From Ancylostoma caninum (lineage: Eukaryota > Nematoda > Chromadorea > Rhabditida > Ancylostomatidae): a stretch of DNA of 64,000 nucleotides. The notes under the pieces were generated by a model, which had not been told where the DNA came from, ran no database searches, and worked only from the letters and a program-made list of their open reading frames with translations. The stretch lies in the NCBI GenBank assembly GCA_037903475.1, contig JBAJFG010000297.1:558001-622000 (forward strand), read 5' to 3'. This document shows positions 36,275 to 50,600 of this stretch, one piece after another; position 1 is the first letter of the stretch, and every line of letters begins with the position of its first letter. Both the position numbers and the translations under genes were made by a program.

Positions 36275-36548
36275 CAGTATAGTAGGGAGGCAGGAGTTGC
36301 TAACCAGAGGAGGAGGGGGGTGGGGCAAAAAGCGGCAACTCCGCCACTTCGCGGACCCAGGTAGAATAATAAAATTACTGAGAATGTCTTTAATATCAAA
36401 TAAGCAGTAGTAAATGTTTCAAAAATAATAATAAACATAAAAAAATAAGAAGTAAGCTTATGTAGTACTTTCGTCGACTTCGTAAAGTAACTTCGAAAAT
36501 TCGACCCATTCTCGGGGGAGGGGCCTCCTCACCCCCTTGCGTTCACTG
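36275..36548. mobile_element. hAT-like MITE, copy with 8-bp duplication
   Basis: Flanked by CCAGGAGT (36267-36274) and CCAGGAAT (36549-36556). The left end is CAGTATAGTAGGGAGGCAGG; the right end inverted is CAGTGAACGCAAGGGGGTGA. It shares CAACTCCGCCACT-type and AATAATAAAATTA interior sequence with 44316-44528. Confidence 0.75.
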
Positions 36549-36556
36549 CCAGGAAT

Positions 36557-37555
36557 GATATATTTTGATACTGGAGATATCTGAGAAATACCAGCCAGCT
36601 TGGCTGCATCACTCGAATAGCACCTGTTATGTGCACAACGGCAAGGGCTGGTGCTAAACTCAAGGTTGGTAGGGGACCACAATACCATCGAAAGGCGATA
36701 CTATAAGTGATATGCACTGTTTAAAATAGGAACTGGTCTAAGTAACAGCTAAGTTCCTGGAAAATAGATAAGTATACCACTTTGTTTGCCATACAGCTAG
36801 GGAGAGGAACCAGTCAGTGACTCAAGGTCAACCAGACCGAAAAATCCCAGTTCCATAAGCAGTGGGAGTGGGTATGAATCAGTGCACAGGTTTCTGAGTA
36901 ACGGATGCGCTAATTTGTCTTCACGACTTCCTATTCGGGCATCCTGATCGTGCGCGTGCGGGCGCGACGCGTGCGTGTTCCACAGCCACCTATGGACATT
37001 CTCTTCACCTTCATCGATTGATCCTTTTCTAAAAACGTTCTCCCCGGTGAAATCGTGAAATCCTGCTAGGATTCTGTTGACCTGGAATGTGGTCTGGAAC
37101 GTGATCTATGTTGGACTGTGTGGGCTTCCTTCTTGGATGGTCTCTGCTTTTGGAATTTGAGCTTCTTCTTTTTTATTGTAGCAGTTCTTTAGGATTTGAA
37201 GCTGTTCTCACAACATTTCTGGATAAAAATAAAAGATTTCTGGATAACGTTGTTTAACTTGCGTGGTTATTGCTCGCTTCCAGTTGTTCTGAGTTGATGT
37301 CACCATTATTTGTTTTTTTTTGCCTATGTTTCCCGCATTGTTTTAGGCTCGTTTCCTGCCCTTGCTTGAAGCTATTTTATCACTGAATGTAGAAGTTTTT
37401 CTTCCTGCAGCTACTTATTTCTCTTACTAACCCTTTTTCTACTTCCACGACGTTTCATTTGTGTCACGAGTTGTAAAGACAGTGCGTCACACTGTATCGT
37501 CGACGTCGTTCAATCAGTTGTTTGTTAAAGTGCTGATATGTGTGATTATTGTTGG
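36557..37555. other. Upstream region of the attractin gene
   Basis: No coding exon recognised. GTGCGCGTGCGGGCGC-type GC-rich sequence lies at 36945-36975. Promoter elements cannot be identified by eye. Confidence 0.35.
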
Positions 37556-37562
37556 TTTTCAG
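37556..37562 (+). promoter_or_regulatory. Acceptor upstream of the attractin start (likely spliced-leader site)
   Basis: TTTTCAG lies 21 nt before the start ATG at 37584. The short leader between them contains a three-codon upstream ORF. Trans-splicing is inferred from position only. Confidence 0.5.
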
Positions 37563-37572
37563 GCTCATCTCA

Positions 37573-37584
37573 ATGTTTGAGTGA
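37573..37584 (+). promoter_or_regulatory. Three-codon upstream ORF overlapping the attractin start
   Basis: ATG TTT GAG TGA, with the final A shared with the main start codon (TGATG arrangement). It would lie in the mature leader if splicing occurs at 37562. Confidence 0.4.
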
Positions 37585-37697
37585 TGTTTTCCGCTCATAG
37601 TGGGAGGTGCCCACTCCCGTTTCAATGGACCTCTTTCATATTTCTAATAATCCCATTGCTCGTTCTCGCCAATCAGGCTAGCTTCGACTTGGAGAAG
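37584..37697 (+). CDS. ATRN: Attractin exon 1, signal peptide
   Basis: Encodes 38 residues. A hydrophobic core SFIFLIIPLLVLA is followed by a plausible cleavage context (LANQA-S). It ends in phase 0 at AAG before GTTGGT, matching the phase-0 start of the EGF exon at 39020. It was found only by looking for a signal peptide in the right phase, so transcript support is worth having. Confidence 0.8.
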
Positions 37698-40600
37698 GTT
37701 GGTTTTATTCCATGTCCTTTATATTTAGCCTCTTCAAAGGCTCATTAGTTGCTTGACGCATTTAGCTATTATATCCTTTCTATGAAAGTAGTTTTTTTAT
37801 GGACCTAGTGATGCAATAGTTACAGTGTTTTCTACTGCTTTGCAAAGAGATGTCCAATTTTATTTGGCATCTTTAACCGTTTTGTGTCTGTGCTCAAAAA
37901 TGTGCACAGAACCGCGCGATATATTGTGCTAGTTTTTAATTTTCTCTCTGATACGAAAGCACTGATCATAGGCCTGCCACTGTTTTTTTTTGTGCAGTAA
38001 CAAAGAATGTTTGATCTTACGGACACTCATTATTTCTGAAATTTTGATCCTAGCGAAGTGTGGTTTGGTAGCGACATTCCGGTTCTTTTTCTTAGGATGA
38101 AATTGCTGTTTAATCATCTCGTTAATTCTTTACATTCTTGAGTACTCATGAGCAGCCGTTTTAATACTTGCAGAGGAACTTGTAGTTCTTGGACTACACC
38201 CGCAACAGCAATCACCTATATTCCGACATTTCGGTGTCATATGCTTCCTTCTTCCCACCTTTTTTCAGTCTAGCCTTATCCCAGCTGGGAAATTCATACC
38301 TTTCAAGTTTTTAATGGAATCTCATCACTTCTCTCTGAAATCTGCATCCCAAGGAATTAACTCGGCTAATCTCATTCCCACGTTCGAAACATTGTGCTAT
38401 AAATTGTCCATAACTATTCGCTTTTTTCAACCCTTGGTTTGGGCTCATAAGCCAGCGAACTGAAAGCTTAAGAGATCTTGTTCCTTCATTTTTGTCACCC
38501 TGAATATTTCTTTTGACCGCAAACTATTCGACGATTTCCCTTCGTATATTAACTTCAAAGAACACATTATTTGCACTGTTTTTTTTTCAAATTCGTTTAT
38601 CCTGTGGATTTACTGTTTTTACTTGTTCTGTTTTTTAGAACTTCGAGATTAGTCTGATTCTACACTGCCCTTTTATGTCGTACTTTTACAATAGGATCGT
38701 GCAATAGGATTTCACATGCTCGTTTTCCCATTCCTCTTTAAACTCATTCATTACCTGAAATTAAACTGTAAGCCTCAAAAAGAGTTATGAAAAGAGGAAG
38801 GAAGAAATAAAAAAAAATGTAACTTCGTAAGTTCTCACTCTTAAATTTGAGTGCTGTTATGAATGAACGAAAAGGATATTCGTTCTTTTTTTTTTCGTTT
38901 CATATTCTGGAAAAATCGCACACAAATCCATAAAAAACTCGGACTCGCTGATGCAATAAAGAGAATTGAACTTCCTTGACAGTATTATCACTCTGCTGTT
39001 GATTCATACCTAGTTTCAGTCTCTTTCAACGTCCTGTGATCGACATTGTTATAACGGTGTGTGCTTAAACGGTTCTTGTGTCTGCTCAAAAGGATGGGTT
39101 GGAAGCCAGTGCGATCACTGCTATGGACGAATAAAGTGAGTGTTCAGTTTCTGTTTTTCGAAATCAAAGTTTTCTCTGAACGGTTCCGGTTGGTGCACTA
39201 GCTTTCTTCAAGTTTAGATTTGTTTGATGGGCAGTAGTTATAGTTGAACTAGTGGAATACTTTGTTCATTTATTTGATCAGTGGAAAAGCGATTAGTCTT
39301 GTTGGCTGTACCAAAGTACTACGTTCGGTTCCATATGCAACACTGAACTGATGAAACTGCTTGGCGGAAGGTAGCTGGTTATAGTCTTTGAGAAAAGTAG
39401 CGAAGTGTGGTAAGAGGGTGCGTTCTAGGCTAATTGAGCAATTTATATGGGAATAACTATTAGCTCTGTGAAGATGTTGGCCTGAACATAAGTGGTAAAA
39501 TTTGGGCTCAATTCAGGAATTGTGAAGGAAGGTGTAAGAGGCTTCATTGTGAAAGTTAAGACTGGTGTGGGGTATTAAGAAGTTCCTGAACAGCAGTTCT
39601 AAGTTGCTGTGATAATTTTGATTGGGATCGCACCGGTGTATAAGATGTATTAGATTTCGTACATTTCGTTTCGAATGAGTGGAAAATTCATATTTAGGAA
39701 AGACGAGAAGGTCTCTAGAACTCTCTCTTCCTCAGTTATTCAATATTCTGGTAGGTTTCCAGGGCATTAATCAAACTACTCGGTTTTCATTCAGTCCTTA
39801 GTGTGGTATTATTCCTGGCATATCCTTCATGTCATTATCGGTGGTCTGAAATAAAGAGGGGCAGCTATTATTGGATAAAGTGCGATTCAAACCCACATAT
39901 TACTACTGCTATTGAATGATAAAATATTGAAGCATTTAATTTCACTTTGCGGTGTGAAAGTTATTTCATCTTCGTTTATAGTACATATATTTATGGAAGC
40001 TATTCATCTGATTCTAGATTAGCTTGTTTTTATCCGATTGATTTCACATTTGCTTAGGCTTACCGAGAACCAGAGCCAACTCATCGACGGTCCGTTAGAC
40101 TACAGCTCTTCTTCCAAATGCACGTGGGTTATCGAGAATGAAAAGGTTCGCTTAACTCTAATATCGATTAGATTTATCTTTATCCATGTTTCACGAGTTC
40201 CTGAAGATGGAATCTTACAAAATCCCTTTCTGTGTTTCCAGAAGTCTGGAGCGCCTCTAAACATTAAACTTGAAAATTTCCAAACAGAGTGTGGTTGGGA
40301 TTTTGTGTACATCTACGATGGTGACGGCGTATACGGTGAACAACTTGCTGCTTTCTGGTATGCTATCCTTTCTCAAGTCTCCGCTCAAATGTTTCAAATC
40401 AGTTCACAGCATAATTTTAGTGGCGAGCAGGAAGTGCAAGAATTGAGCGCCCCTTCCGGTAAAGCACTTATTTATTTCTTCAGTGATTTAGCTATGAATT
40501 TGAACGGGTTCAATATTTCTTACGAGTTCAATAAGTGAGTTTTTGAGTTTCTCATCTCTTTTTTTTTCTTTCGATAAAAGTTTTTGTTGTAGATGCCCAT

Positions 40601-41608
40601 ATAACTGTAATTCTCATGGTGTATGTGAAAACAGTAAATGTAAATGTATGCGTGGTTTTACGGGTTAGTTCTTCCCTTGCTACATTTTTTCTTTCAAAAC
40701 TATTAGTTAATTATTTGCACCACTGTTTTAGGTGCTTATTGTGAAATGCGTATATGTACAGAAGAAGATGAAGGAAAGCCTGGACCTTGCCTGCACGGCG
40801 GAGTTTGCAAAAACTCCCGCTGCTCTTGTACAGCCTCCTATCATGGTAAGTGAAGCGCAGATTATGGAAATTCCGTTTATTTTGCACCATGTATTGATTC
40901 CATGTTGTGAAACGTCAGCACCCCTGGGACCTTCACAGTGGGAGAGTTTGCGGGAAGATATTGTTCCTATGCACTATTGTTGTCCTTATTAATAGATTAT
41001 ATTTGGCGTTCTTTGCCAGTGGATTGTGCAAGCATATGTGAGCTTTGCCACAGGGTCAAACGTTAAATGCTAAAGGTTAACCTTCGTACGACTCCATTCT
41101 TCCTTTTCTGTAATTGTCTAAACTTCGATGCTGCAAGTCGCCAGAACGCTAAATAGGTGATCATTTGCGTTTTCGAACGTTATAAAACGAGAAATCATGC
41201 AGACGAGATCGAGCGATAGATCCTACCCTGAGTCGTCGGTTCTGCAAAATGAAACTTTACATTCAGCTTGTACACACAGCCTTTCTGTAGTTGTGTACAG
41301 GTAACAAGATATGAACATGTGATTTCTAGTGTTTCCAAGTAGCAGAACACTAAGAATGGTGTTGAGCAGTGGCTGCCGTGTGTAAGCATGATGTGAGTGA
41401 GAAGCCTCATGATGTAACTTCATTTAGAGAAATGTTTTGACAATTTTATAGAAAGAGGGAAATTTTCACATTTCAACTATGCATTTACTTTATAGTAGCT
41501 TGCTACCTTTCTCGGCTTGACACTTGTCAGTAGAATGAGGATAAATCAGTTTCTTCTGCAGACGGTATATCATCTGTGTATCTTTGGAATGGAAATGTTT
41601 CTCATCCT

Positions 41609-41650
<42 letters not shown>

Positions 41651-44600
41651 TCGAGCCTCTCGGGAATTTATCATATCCTTGACCATGAACATATATCATT
41701 TCAAGTTCGAAGTTAATCTTTGGTTAAAAAGACGTGAGAGTCGTAATTGCGTCTAAATATATGTACTCAAACTGGTCGATGAGAGGGTGCAGTTTAACAC
41801 GTTCGACATTGGAAGCTCTTATCTCTTCATGCTATGAAGTTCTCGTTTTTTGTTATCGGGAAGTTAAAAGGACTTGCTAGTTTCTCTAACCTTTTTCTTT
41901 TGGCACCGAATCTTTGCGTGAATTAAAGTATGGGTGTCAGACTGTCACTTTGAATTTGCTTTACTTCTCATTCTTTCGAGCACTTATCTTTGAGTAAAAA
42001 AGAGCAGGCGTTGTCGGCAACATACGATTGCCTTTTTGTGAATTTAAACTTTCTTCATCATTTATGACCAGGAAAAGTATCTAATTTCACTCATAATCAG
42101 GGTCAAGCATGGTGTTGGTAAAAATTCGACCCCGATGCGATCCCCCTTATGGACGAGAAAAATGTTACCCCTTCCATAACATTTGGTTTTTTTTTTTCGA
42201 TGTTTTCAGTCATTGTAACTCAACGACTTTCAAAATAACCCGAAAATACTTTTTGAATTCAATTATTTTTTAAAACTAATTTTTCACCTTTTAGTTTTCA
42301 ATTTTCGTTTTTAATTTGAAGTTTTATTAATGAACCAACAGTCAGTTGTGACACATGTGTATGTCGCACACTTCACACATTTATTATGAACAATTGCAGT
42401 AACGCAGAAGTCGTATTCGAGCTCAAATAGGTCCAGGGTTTGATCTCCGCCGGAGCCTAATTTTTGCAAAATGGAAAAATGCATGTGGAGCCGGACGCCA
42501 AGTATCTGTGTGTATGGGCAAAGACAAAGTGTTAGGACCTTTTTTGAACTGTGAAAGTCGCGTGCAAGTGGTGTCCTTTCGCCCAGAATTGGAATCGCAC
42601 ACGTGTAGATGTATGGTTGTTTATAACGAGTTTAATAAGGGTTGCATGTGATCTGGGAAAATGGCTTAAGTTGTTCTGCTATTAAAAAGATTTGTGCTTT
42701 CTGAGGCACATCTTCCCATTTCAAGAAATTTGGTTTATTAGGGTTAAATTTGGGTGGAAATTTGTTGGGGAAAAGATGGAGAAATTGCCATTTTACCAAC
42801 GGTTTACCAGCGGAATAAAACGGGTCCCGGATAACCTTGAAAGCTGAAATTTCACAGGCATGTAGAGCGTGGCTTCCACTCTCAGAAACATGTCTAAGGT
42901 TTTGTCAGCTTTTGCATATACGCCGAAAGAAGCTATGAATTGAAAAACCTAATTTTTGGCAAATTCAATGATGTGCTGTTAGTCTGAGGCATAACTGAGG
43001 AGTCTGACTAGTAACTTCACAGTTCCTCTGTATGAGGGAACAGCTTCAACACATTACAATAGAGGAAGATTTGCTCTTTCTTCTGCACAGGGTTGGTTTT
43101 TATGCGATCTTTTGATTTTGTCAGTTATTGAGTGTCAACGTACCTCAAATTCAACAAATTTTGTGGTCATGTCTTATCTTGTCTTATCGACATAGAAACA
43201 TTTTCACCGAACCAGAAGCCGTGGGATTTCGCATCCTCATAAGGTTTGATTCTGGGAAACCGCCTCCATAGCTTTGGAGCACCGTGTGATGTCAGGACAC
43301 CATTCACGGAATCGCATTTTGAGCTACATATTTATTGGTGGAACCCTTGAGTTGATTTACAGCCAAATAAAACTTCCAGGCGTGAGAAGAAAGTGTTCAC
43401 CAAATATTTTACACGTCTTATTCTTGGTACTGAACGAAAAAGAGCATGTTTAAGTGTATGCAAAACAACCACCCTAACTAATGAACTTGAAGCTCGCTGG
43501 CGAAGAACGAACTTCCCTACCCTGCTGTTATCATACTACCCCCTCCTCAGGCGACCCTCCCTGCTCCCCCGGAGGCGAACCCTCTTGGTAAACTACCATC
43601 GTAAGCTTGACCCTGTTCATAATCTATGGTCAAAGAAAGCATCTGTTTAATTAGAATTATCTGATTATCAGTTATGTGCTTTGCCTGCGTTGTTAACTAT
43701 CCTACGAACATTAAGATAGGCCGATGTCCTTGAGTAGTCAAAAATTTCTCCGGATTAAACTATATCGAGGGGCGACTGTGATTGTGCGTCAGCTCGAGAG
43801 AAAAATTATAAATCTTGCAATAACGGTCATCGGGCTGGAAATATTATGGTGCAGCTCCTTCATTGTTTTGCCTTAGACCATTAGCTCTTGGAACGCGTGT
43901 TCATTCTGAACAAATCAATATTGTCGATCCAAACAAAAAGAAAATATGCTGTGAGTACTGGACAGTGGGGTTATTTTTTGAGTCACAGTTATCTCCTGAA
44001 TATCTGCAGATTTACACTTCAGAATGCTACCATCTTATCTTCTGCGATCTTTTCTATCAAATGTCGATGATCTTGATGTTTTTCATCTTAGGAAATTTTC
44101 ACCCTCCTGGTAACAGTCTTTTCCCAACGAAGTCCTCATCGAATTAGGCTGTTCACAATGAGCAAGTCATAGGATAATCTATTCGCTACACCAGTGTATC
44201 GATCGAAATTGAGAACGATGATACCAGTGACATCTGTGGATGCGCAGACGATCACAGTGCCCAAGACGCAGTTATTATGCAAGACCCGCGAACACGGACC
44301 GCTAGTTTCTTCTATCAGTGGCGGAAGGAGGAGTTGCTACCAGGGGGGGGAGGCGTGGGAAAAAAGGGCAACTAGGCCACTCTTTAGACCTAGATGAGAT
44401 AGTAAAATTATTAAGAATATCAATTTTAATGTAAAATAATTAATAACAAATATATAGAAGTAGTAGTAAAATAAACAACAAAAAGCAACTTGTACAATAT
44501 TGCCCCCTTCTCCCTGCGTCCGCTACTGTCCCCTATATGTACTCCTAAACAGTTCGTTGATCTAGAATCGGTACATGTTTTATGCAATCTCTCCCAACTA

Positions 44601-47600
44601 ATGTTTTGAATGTAGAAGTTTTTTTTTTTGACAATAGGATTATGTAGGTCAACGCTACTCTGAGTTCTCTTTTTTCATGCACTAATTGTATGACTTCATT
44701 GCATTATTTACATTTTTGCATCTCAGGTGATACGTGCCAATCTCCCAAAGCTCGTTCTGTCTGGGATCGTGTTCCCACTAACAATGCATTAGCCGGTCGC
44801 GCTTCCCATACCTCTGTCATAATCGACGACGCCATCTGGAGCATAGGTATGACGCTGCCTGACTGATTCCTCTTCGATTTGTGACTTAATGTTTCATTTT
44901 TAGGTGGTGAACGCTTTAGTGGTGTTCATTTCGAGGATCCGGTTGTGTATAATATTACCTCTCGGACATGGACGCCTATTGCCGTGGTGGGAAAGTTGAA
45001 GCCTCCCGCGAGATTTGATCACACCTTGGTTCGGTATAAAGTGAGTTTTTGTTCTTTGCTTCTGCTTTGCTTCAATTCATTCGTTTGAGCTGCCGCTGTA
45101 CTCCACGTGGGGTATAGGGGCTTCCACACTTTTCCGCGGCGACACTCGTCTGTGATTAGGCATAGACCGGTGACATCGCTGCAGCCTCGCCTTGGCAAGG
45201 CTCTGCTGACGGGAGTTTGCTTACCTTTTCGCTGCAGCGGCATCGTTGGCTTCACCCAGTAAGCGCCGGCGACAATATTTGCCACTCACCCACTTTTGCA
45301 TCCGTCACACCGCTGCCGTGGCGGCAAAAGTCTGAAAGCCCTTTATAGCACCTTGCATTACCGTAGCGCATGCATTTGATCTTGATTTGTTTTGATTTTT
45401 GGTGCCTCATGCGCGCCCCGCCCAAAATCAATACGTATTCTTATCGATGTTGCTAGTGATGGTTACCCAGGATGATAAGCACCACGGGGGTATAGCGGCT
45501 GCCTTGCTAAAGCATTTATGCAACTAGGAATTCTGTAAAGTTACCTACTTGGAAAAATTAGTTTGTGTTCAGACGAAGCTGTTCATGTTTGGTGGTGTTA
45601 TCGATCGAAGAAATATTACGAGCGAGCTGTGGAGTTTTGATATTCATTCAAGAGAATGGAAGAAAGAGGGTGGAGACAACACGGACCTCATGGTATTTTC
45701 GCGTCATCAGTTGTTTCTTATTATTTTATACGAACTCTTATTTTCCTCGCCTTAGGTGCCTCCATTGTCTGTTGCCGGACATACTGCGCATGTTATCGGT
45801 TCTGAAATGTACATCTTCTTCGGATATCACCCAGAGATTGGCTTTGTTCACAGTGTGCAAGTCTACAATTTTGGTCAGTCATATGAGTAGTTCTGCGGAG
45901 ATTTGCTTGTCTATGACACCTCTTTTCACGGTGCTTTTTTCAAGAAACCGGAAGGTGGCGTTTTGGGAACACAAAGGATCAAGTGTATGGTCGTTTCCGC
46001 CACTCTTCTGTTCATTACAAAATGGATTCCGTGAGTTGTGACAATTTCCATTTTCATTTATTGTCCGCTCAAATGATTGAGTACGCCGTACGAGTATTTT
46101 TAGCGTTTACGACATTGTATGTATTGGTTTCCATTTTTTGCCTTCAAAAAAGTTCTCCATTACTGACGCATCCACGTCTAACTGGGGAATTCTGCCTTTG
46201 TTTAATGAAACTTGATTGTAATGTTTTATCCAATAGTCGGTATAGGGTGATGCAATCCTGGTCTATGGAGGAACAATGTGGTCAAACTCCCAAAACAATC
46301 TCACAGACAGCCTGATGAAATACGACATCAAGCACGAGAAATGGTCAGTCTTCCTGCTTTTTCTTCAGCTTCTTTAGGTTAAGGTGCTGAATCTTAAACT
46401 CGGTTATGATTCAGGACCAACCTGCCTCCTTCTGGGGTGCAGCTATTCCTACACACTGCTACAGTGCTCAACGGTTTGATGATCGTAGTGGGTGGGAATG
46501 GTTATAATATCAGCGAATCTCGTACGAAACAGGAGTGTTTTTCCGCAATGGTACAGGCGTATGATATCGGTATGTTGATGTTTATACGATGCATCTTGAT
46601 TGCCAGAACATTTATTGCTATTTACATTCGTTATAACATGTTTCAAAACTGATGATAGTTGAGCATTTGTGCTTACTGTCCGCATTTCTAACGTGTCCCT
46701 CTGAATGCCATTCACTCTTCCACGTTCTTGCTTCTTCCAATGTCTCGCCAATCATTTTTCTGGTGAACCGGAACTCATTGCATCATTTCTCCCTTATCCA
46801 TAATCTCCAAGTTCTATTCCCTTCTTTTCTTTCGCTATTACAATTGTCTTTTCATGGTCCTCAGTTGTTTCTTTCCAGCCATTTTGCATTCATTAGGCAT
46901 CTTTACGTTCATTGAGTGTATGCTAGAACTTTACCATGCCCTTCTCCAATTTTTCCTTTATCTTGACTGCTTCTCTTCTTCCATCACCAAGTTTAAGTAG
47001 AAAAAAACACAGAGACAAAATCATCCAGAAACAAAAACAGCTTTTGTGATTGTTCCAAGTCCCTATATTTCAGTTTGTTCAACTCCTCAGATCATTTTCA
47101 CGGATAAATCGATTTTGACTGCAATCCCGCTCTCACCCCGGTTTTCGTAGAGCTTTTCGTTCAAGCTTTTCCTTTCCAGCTTGCAAGCAGTGGTTCAATA
47201 TCTCGACCGGTGCTTCGCAATTACGTCGTTATGGTCACACTGCTGTTGCTACGAACAATGAGCTCTATATTTTGGGAGGATTCAATGGAAGGATGTTGAA
47301 CGATGTGTGGCGCTTCACTCCGGGTAAGTGTGCTCTCTTACTTTTTTTTCACAAAAAAAAAGAAAAATGCGACTGACTATGTTAGATGGTTTTATTTTCA
47401 AGCATTTATGATTCTCATTCGAATGACACATGTTTCGTAGAAGGGCTGTATTTGGCGTAGACCTTCAACCCATTGACGATCGCGCGCATTCTTGCGTGTC
47501 TGACACGTGGGACCAACGCCCCCTTCAGGAGTGCTGCGTCCGCGGATTTCCACACTGTTATGATAAAGGAATCGGAAATAAAACAGATCTTCCTACAACA

Positions 47601-50600
47601 ATAATCTGAAATCTAAATCTAGAAGATCGACGGTATCATCTGACCAGAAAAGGGGAGAACGAAAAATCTTTTTTGCTTTCATTGAGGCCGAAAGAAGTTT
47701 GTAAAAGGTCTTTTGAGTGCTGTGAGGGGGTGTCCAGAGACTGTACATGTTCGTAAGGCTCTCGCCTGACTAATAAGGGAGTGCAGGATGTAACGAACGT
47801 GCTTCTTTGTAGGAAATATGGCTTTTGCACAGAGTATTTCCATCCACTACAAAAGAAATTCAAAGCAATCTGCCTCGACTTCAAAATTCCATCCTTTCAT
47901 GATGTTTGTCGCAGAAAGCAGAACTCCTTGAACGACACTTGTTTGATAACTTTTTAGAGAGGACTATAACCGTTCCATGTGGAAATGCTGCAAAATAGTT
48001 CAAAAATAAGGCCCAATACTTGTCAAGAAGGGCGCGGCCCACCTGTGAGCCGCACGGTCCCACGCGACCAAGAAAACGCGGTTCACCGGTGAGCCACGCT
48101 GTCGTCAATGGGTTAAAATTTGTTTATTGTTATTTGTTATCTGTTTCAAAAGTGGCGAGATTTGAGTATCTGTGCGTGAAATTGCAATCTTCGCGCTAAA
48201 CCGTAAAAATGTAATTTCATTTGCTCTTGCACAGCGACTACTGCTTCTTCTTTTTTTTCTCTCTAAATTTGCTCCAGCTTTACTGTCTGCTAAAAAAGGG
48301 GCTATGCCATAGGGCTTTGTTAAATTTCGACCACTGTCACGAGCTTTACCGATGTTATCTGAACTAGGGTTTCTCAGAATTCGTCAGTCAAATCCTACTC
48401 CCCAGTAGTTTTTTTTTTACTTTTTTAAGTCATGCTCTCCGTTTGTTTCTCCTAGCCCTTACAAAAATTTCCTTTCCTTTCCCTCTGGATACTCACGTTT
48501 TGTTCTGTAATAGGATGATTCAGCTGAATGTTCGTCGGCTACACGCCCAGAAGAATGCCGATCGTTGGCAGATGGAGTGAAATGTGTATTTGCTGACCGT
48601 GCATGTGTTAAATTCGATCCGTTTGTTAGCTACAAACAGTCGTTTCTGTCGTTCGTCAAGAATGAGTCGCCGAAGTCAATATCAGAGTGCAGGAATACAG
48701 CACTAAGGTGAGTGTGTCTCCGTAATCCTAGGCTCTTTCCCTCCCAGGCTGTCACTATACCTCATGAGGAGTACAACACCATGTATCGCCGTCGCCAGCG
48801 ACATTGATCTGGATAGCTAGTGATTTCCGATTTCGGGTGAACCTTCGCTGCTGCGCGATCTGACGATAATCTATACGTATTAAAATCGATGTAGTCCTGG
48901 TGACGATAGTGCAGCGTGCTATACTCCACTTCGAGTAATGCGGTAATGAAAATCTGCGCTTCCATATTTCCCACTTCGTCATTTGCTAGTGAAGTGTTTA
49001 ATAATGATTATAGTGGATACTAGTTTGTACAAATATTCTCTAATTGTCAATTGGTTATGTGGACTTGGCTAACCACTTTCACCCTGATAAACGGTTCTAT
49101 GTCACCAATTTCGCGTTGCATTTCAACTGACTCGTAAGATTTCGCTCCTAGAAACGACTGTGACCCGTACAATCGTGTTCGCTTTAGTTGGGATTTTAGA
49201 AGTTCAACTCAATGGGTACTCTTTATTACTGTCAGCTAACCTTTAGACAAGCGCTCCAAGTATGTGACGAGCAAAACGATTGCATGTCATGCATTTCCGA
49301 ACCAGGATGTGGTTGGTGCCCATCCGGTGATCAGTGTCTTCCTAATGATGGGGAGTGTGTCGATGGTCAGGTGAGTATTACAGTAGCTCATCATCGTCTA
49401 GCGTCCTGTTCTTCATTGTCACGCTATTCATTTCCTTACAGGTAATGCTTACTACATGGGAGAAGTGCTCGCTGACGAGGGATCCTCCACCACCTCGTCC
49501 TTGCGGCATGGCCAACGATTGTCGTAGCTGCAAGTTGTTGGCTCACTGTAACTGGTATACAGTTGAAGGAAAACCAACTTGCATACCACTGGAGGATGAA
49601 AGTAAGTTTGTCATTTCTCCATGTTCCTGACATTTTTAGCATGTACCTTTTTGATTTTTTTTCAATCGCAAATACCTACAGTGAGCGTTGACAAGGGTGC
49701 GTTTCGCGCGGGCTTGGGAACAAGCAACGAAACCGCGTATCTTTCATTAGCGTACTGCTTCGTCAAGGTGAAAATGCCCGTACAGCATTCTTACCTGTTC
49801 TATTCCAAGTTCCCAGCGAACATCCAGCCTGCTCCCTGGTACCAGTCGACACAGAATTGTGAGCTGACTACGATGACAACCTCACATCCGAAAAAGGATA
49901 CGTATGAAAGCTGAAAAACAAACACGTTCCAAAGCTGAAAATCGTCGAGTTTTGAAAAAAAATGGCTTTGTTTCGAAAGAAATTCTGGAATGTTGCATAC
50001 TATTCGAATGAGCAAATCTTGCTGTAACTCCCATGAACCTCCTATCCGAGAAAGGTTCAATACTCAGAATTGGGCCCATGGCAAGACAAGCGCCCAATTC
50101 TGAGCTTCTTACAAGCAACAAGCCCCTTTTTTTGTTAGTCAACATGTGCTTATTGATAGGAGAATGACGCTTCTGAGGTGCTTCCGGCTTTTCGTGAAAA
50201 TAGACGTTCAGAATTTTGAGAAATCAAAAAATCAAATTTTTCTCGTCTAGATTCTCACTCAGGCTATCGTTTCAAGTGGCATCTGTGAACATTTTCAAGC
50301 AGTGTTTTTACTCTTCTATCGCAAACCGTGCTTCTGGAAGTCCCCAGCAATTGTCCGAAATTAATGGGGTTGAATAAAAAAAATGAATGTTCACGACAAC
50401 ATTTCGACTCGGTATTGCATTTCATATGGCAACACGAAGTATTTTCGAGTAGAAGTCTGTGGAGGTTCGGTTAGGCTCTGCGTTTAACCAATCCGTCCAA
50501 CAGGTTAATCGCAGACGACGATCGCATCGCCGGATACTCTGCGCCCGTAAAAAATGAATCTTTTCTAAAAGCTACACTTCAATTTTGCTGATGTAGTTAT

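Larger units (their letters stand above)
40846..44726. other. Attractin intron 7 (3.9 kb)
   Basis: No exon recognised. It holds a CT microsatellite (41611-41648), a diverged 92-bp-unit fragment (44236-44305) and a hAT MITE (44316-44528). ORFs within it have no domains. Confidence 0.6.
44727..47323 (+). other. Attractin kelch propeller (eight exons)
   Basis: Successive blades show paired glycines after a hydrophobic strand and a later W: IWSIGGER with RTWTPI, LFMFGGVID with REWKKE, AILVYGGTM with HEKWTNL, LMIVVGGNG with CKQWFN, and LYILGGFNG with DVWRF. This is the usual attractin arrangement between EGF3 and the PSI modules. Confidence 0.9.

Noticed and set aside
37108..37257. ORF starting at 37108 with a hydrophobic N-terminus as attractin exon 1
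   Set aside because: No good donor in the right phase. The exon at 37584-37697 has a better signal peptide, donor and phase.
49153..49167. Possible micro-exon (after GCTCCTAG, up to GTACAATCG) before the PSI exon 49247
   Set aside because: It fits the phase, but direct joining of 48707 to 49247 gives cysteine spacing closer to vertebrate attractin.
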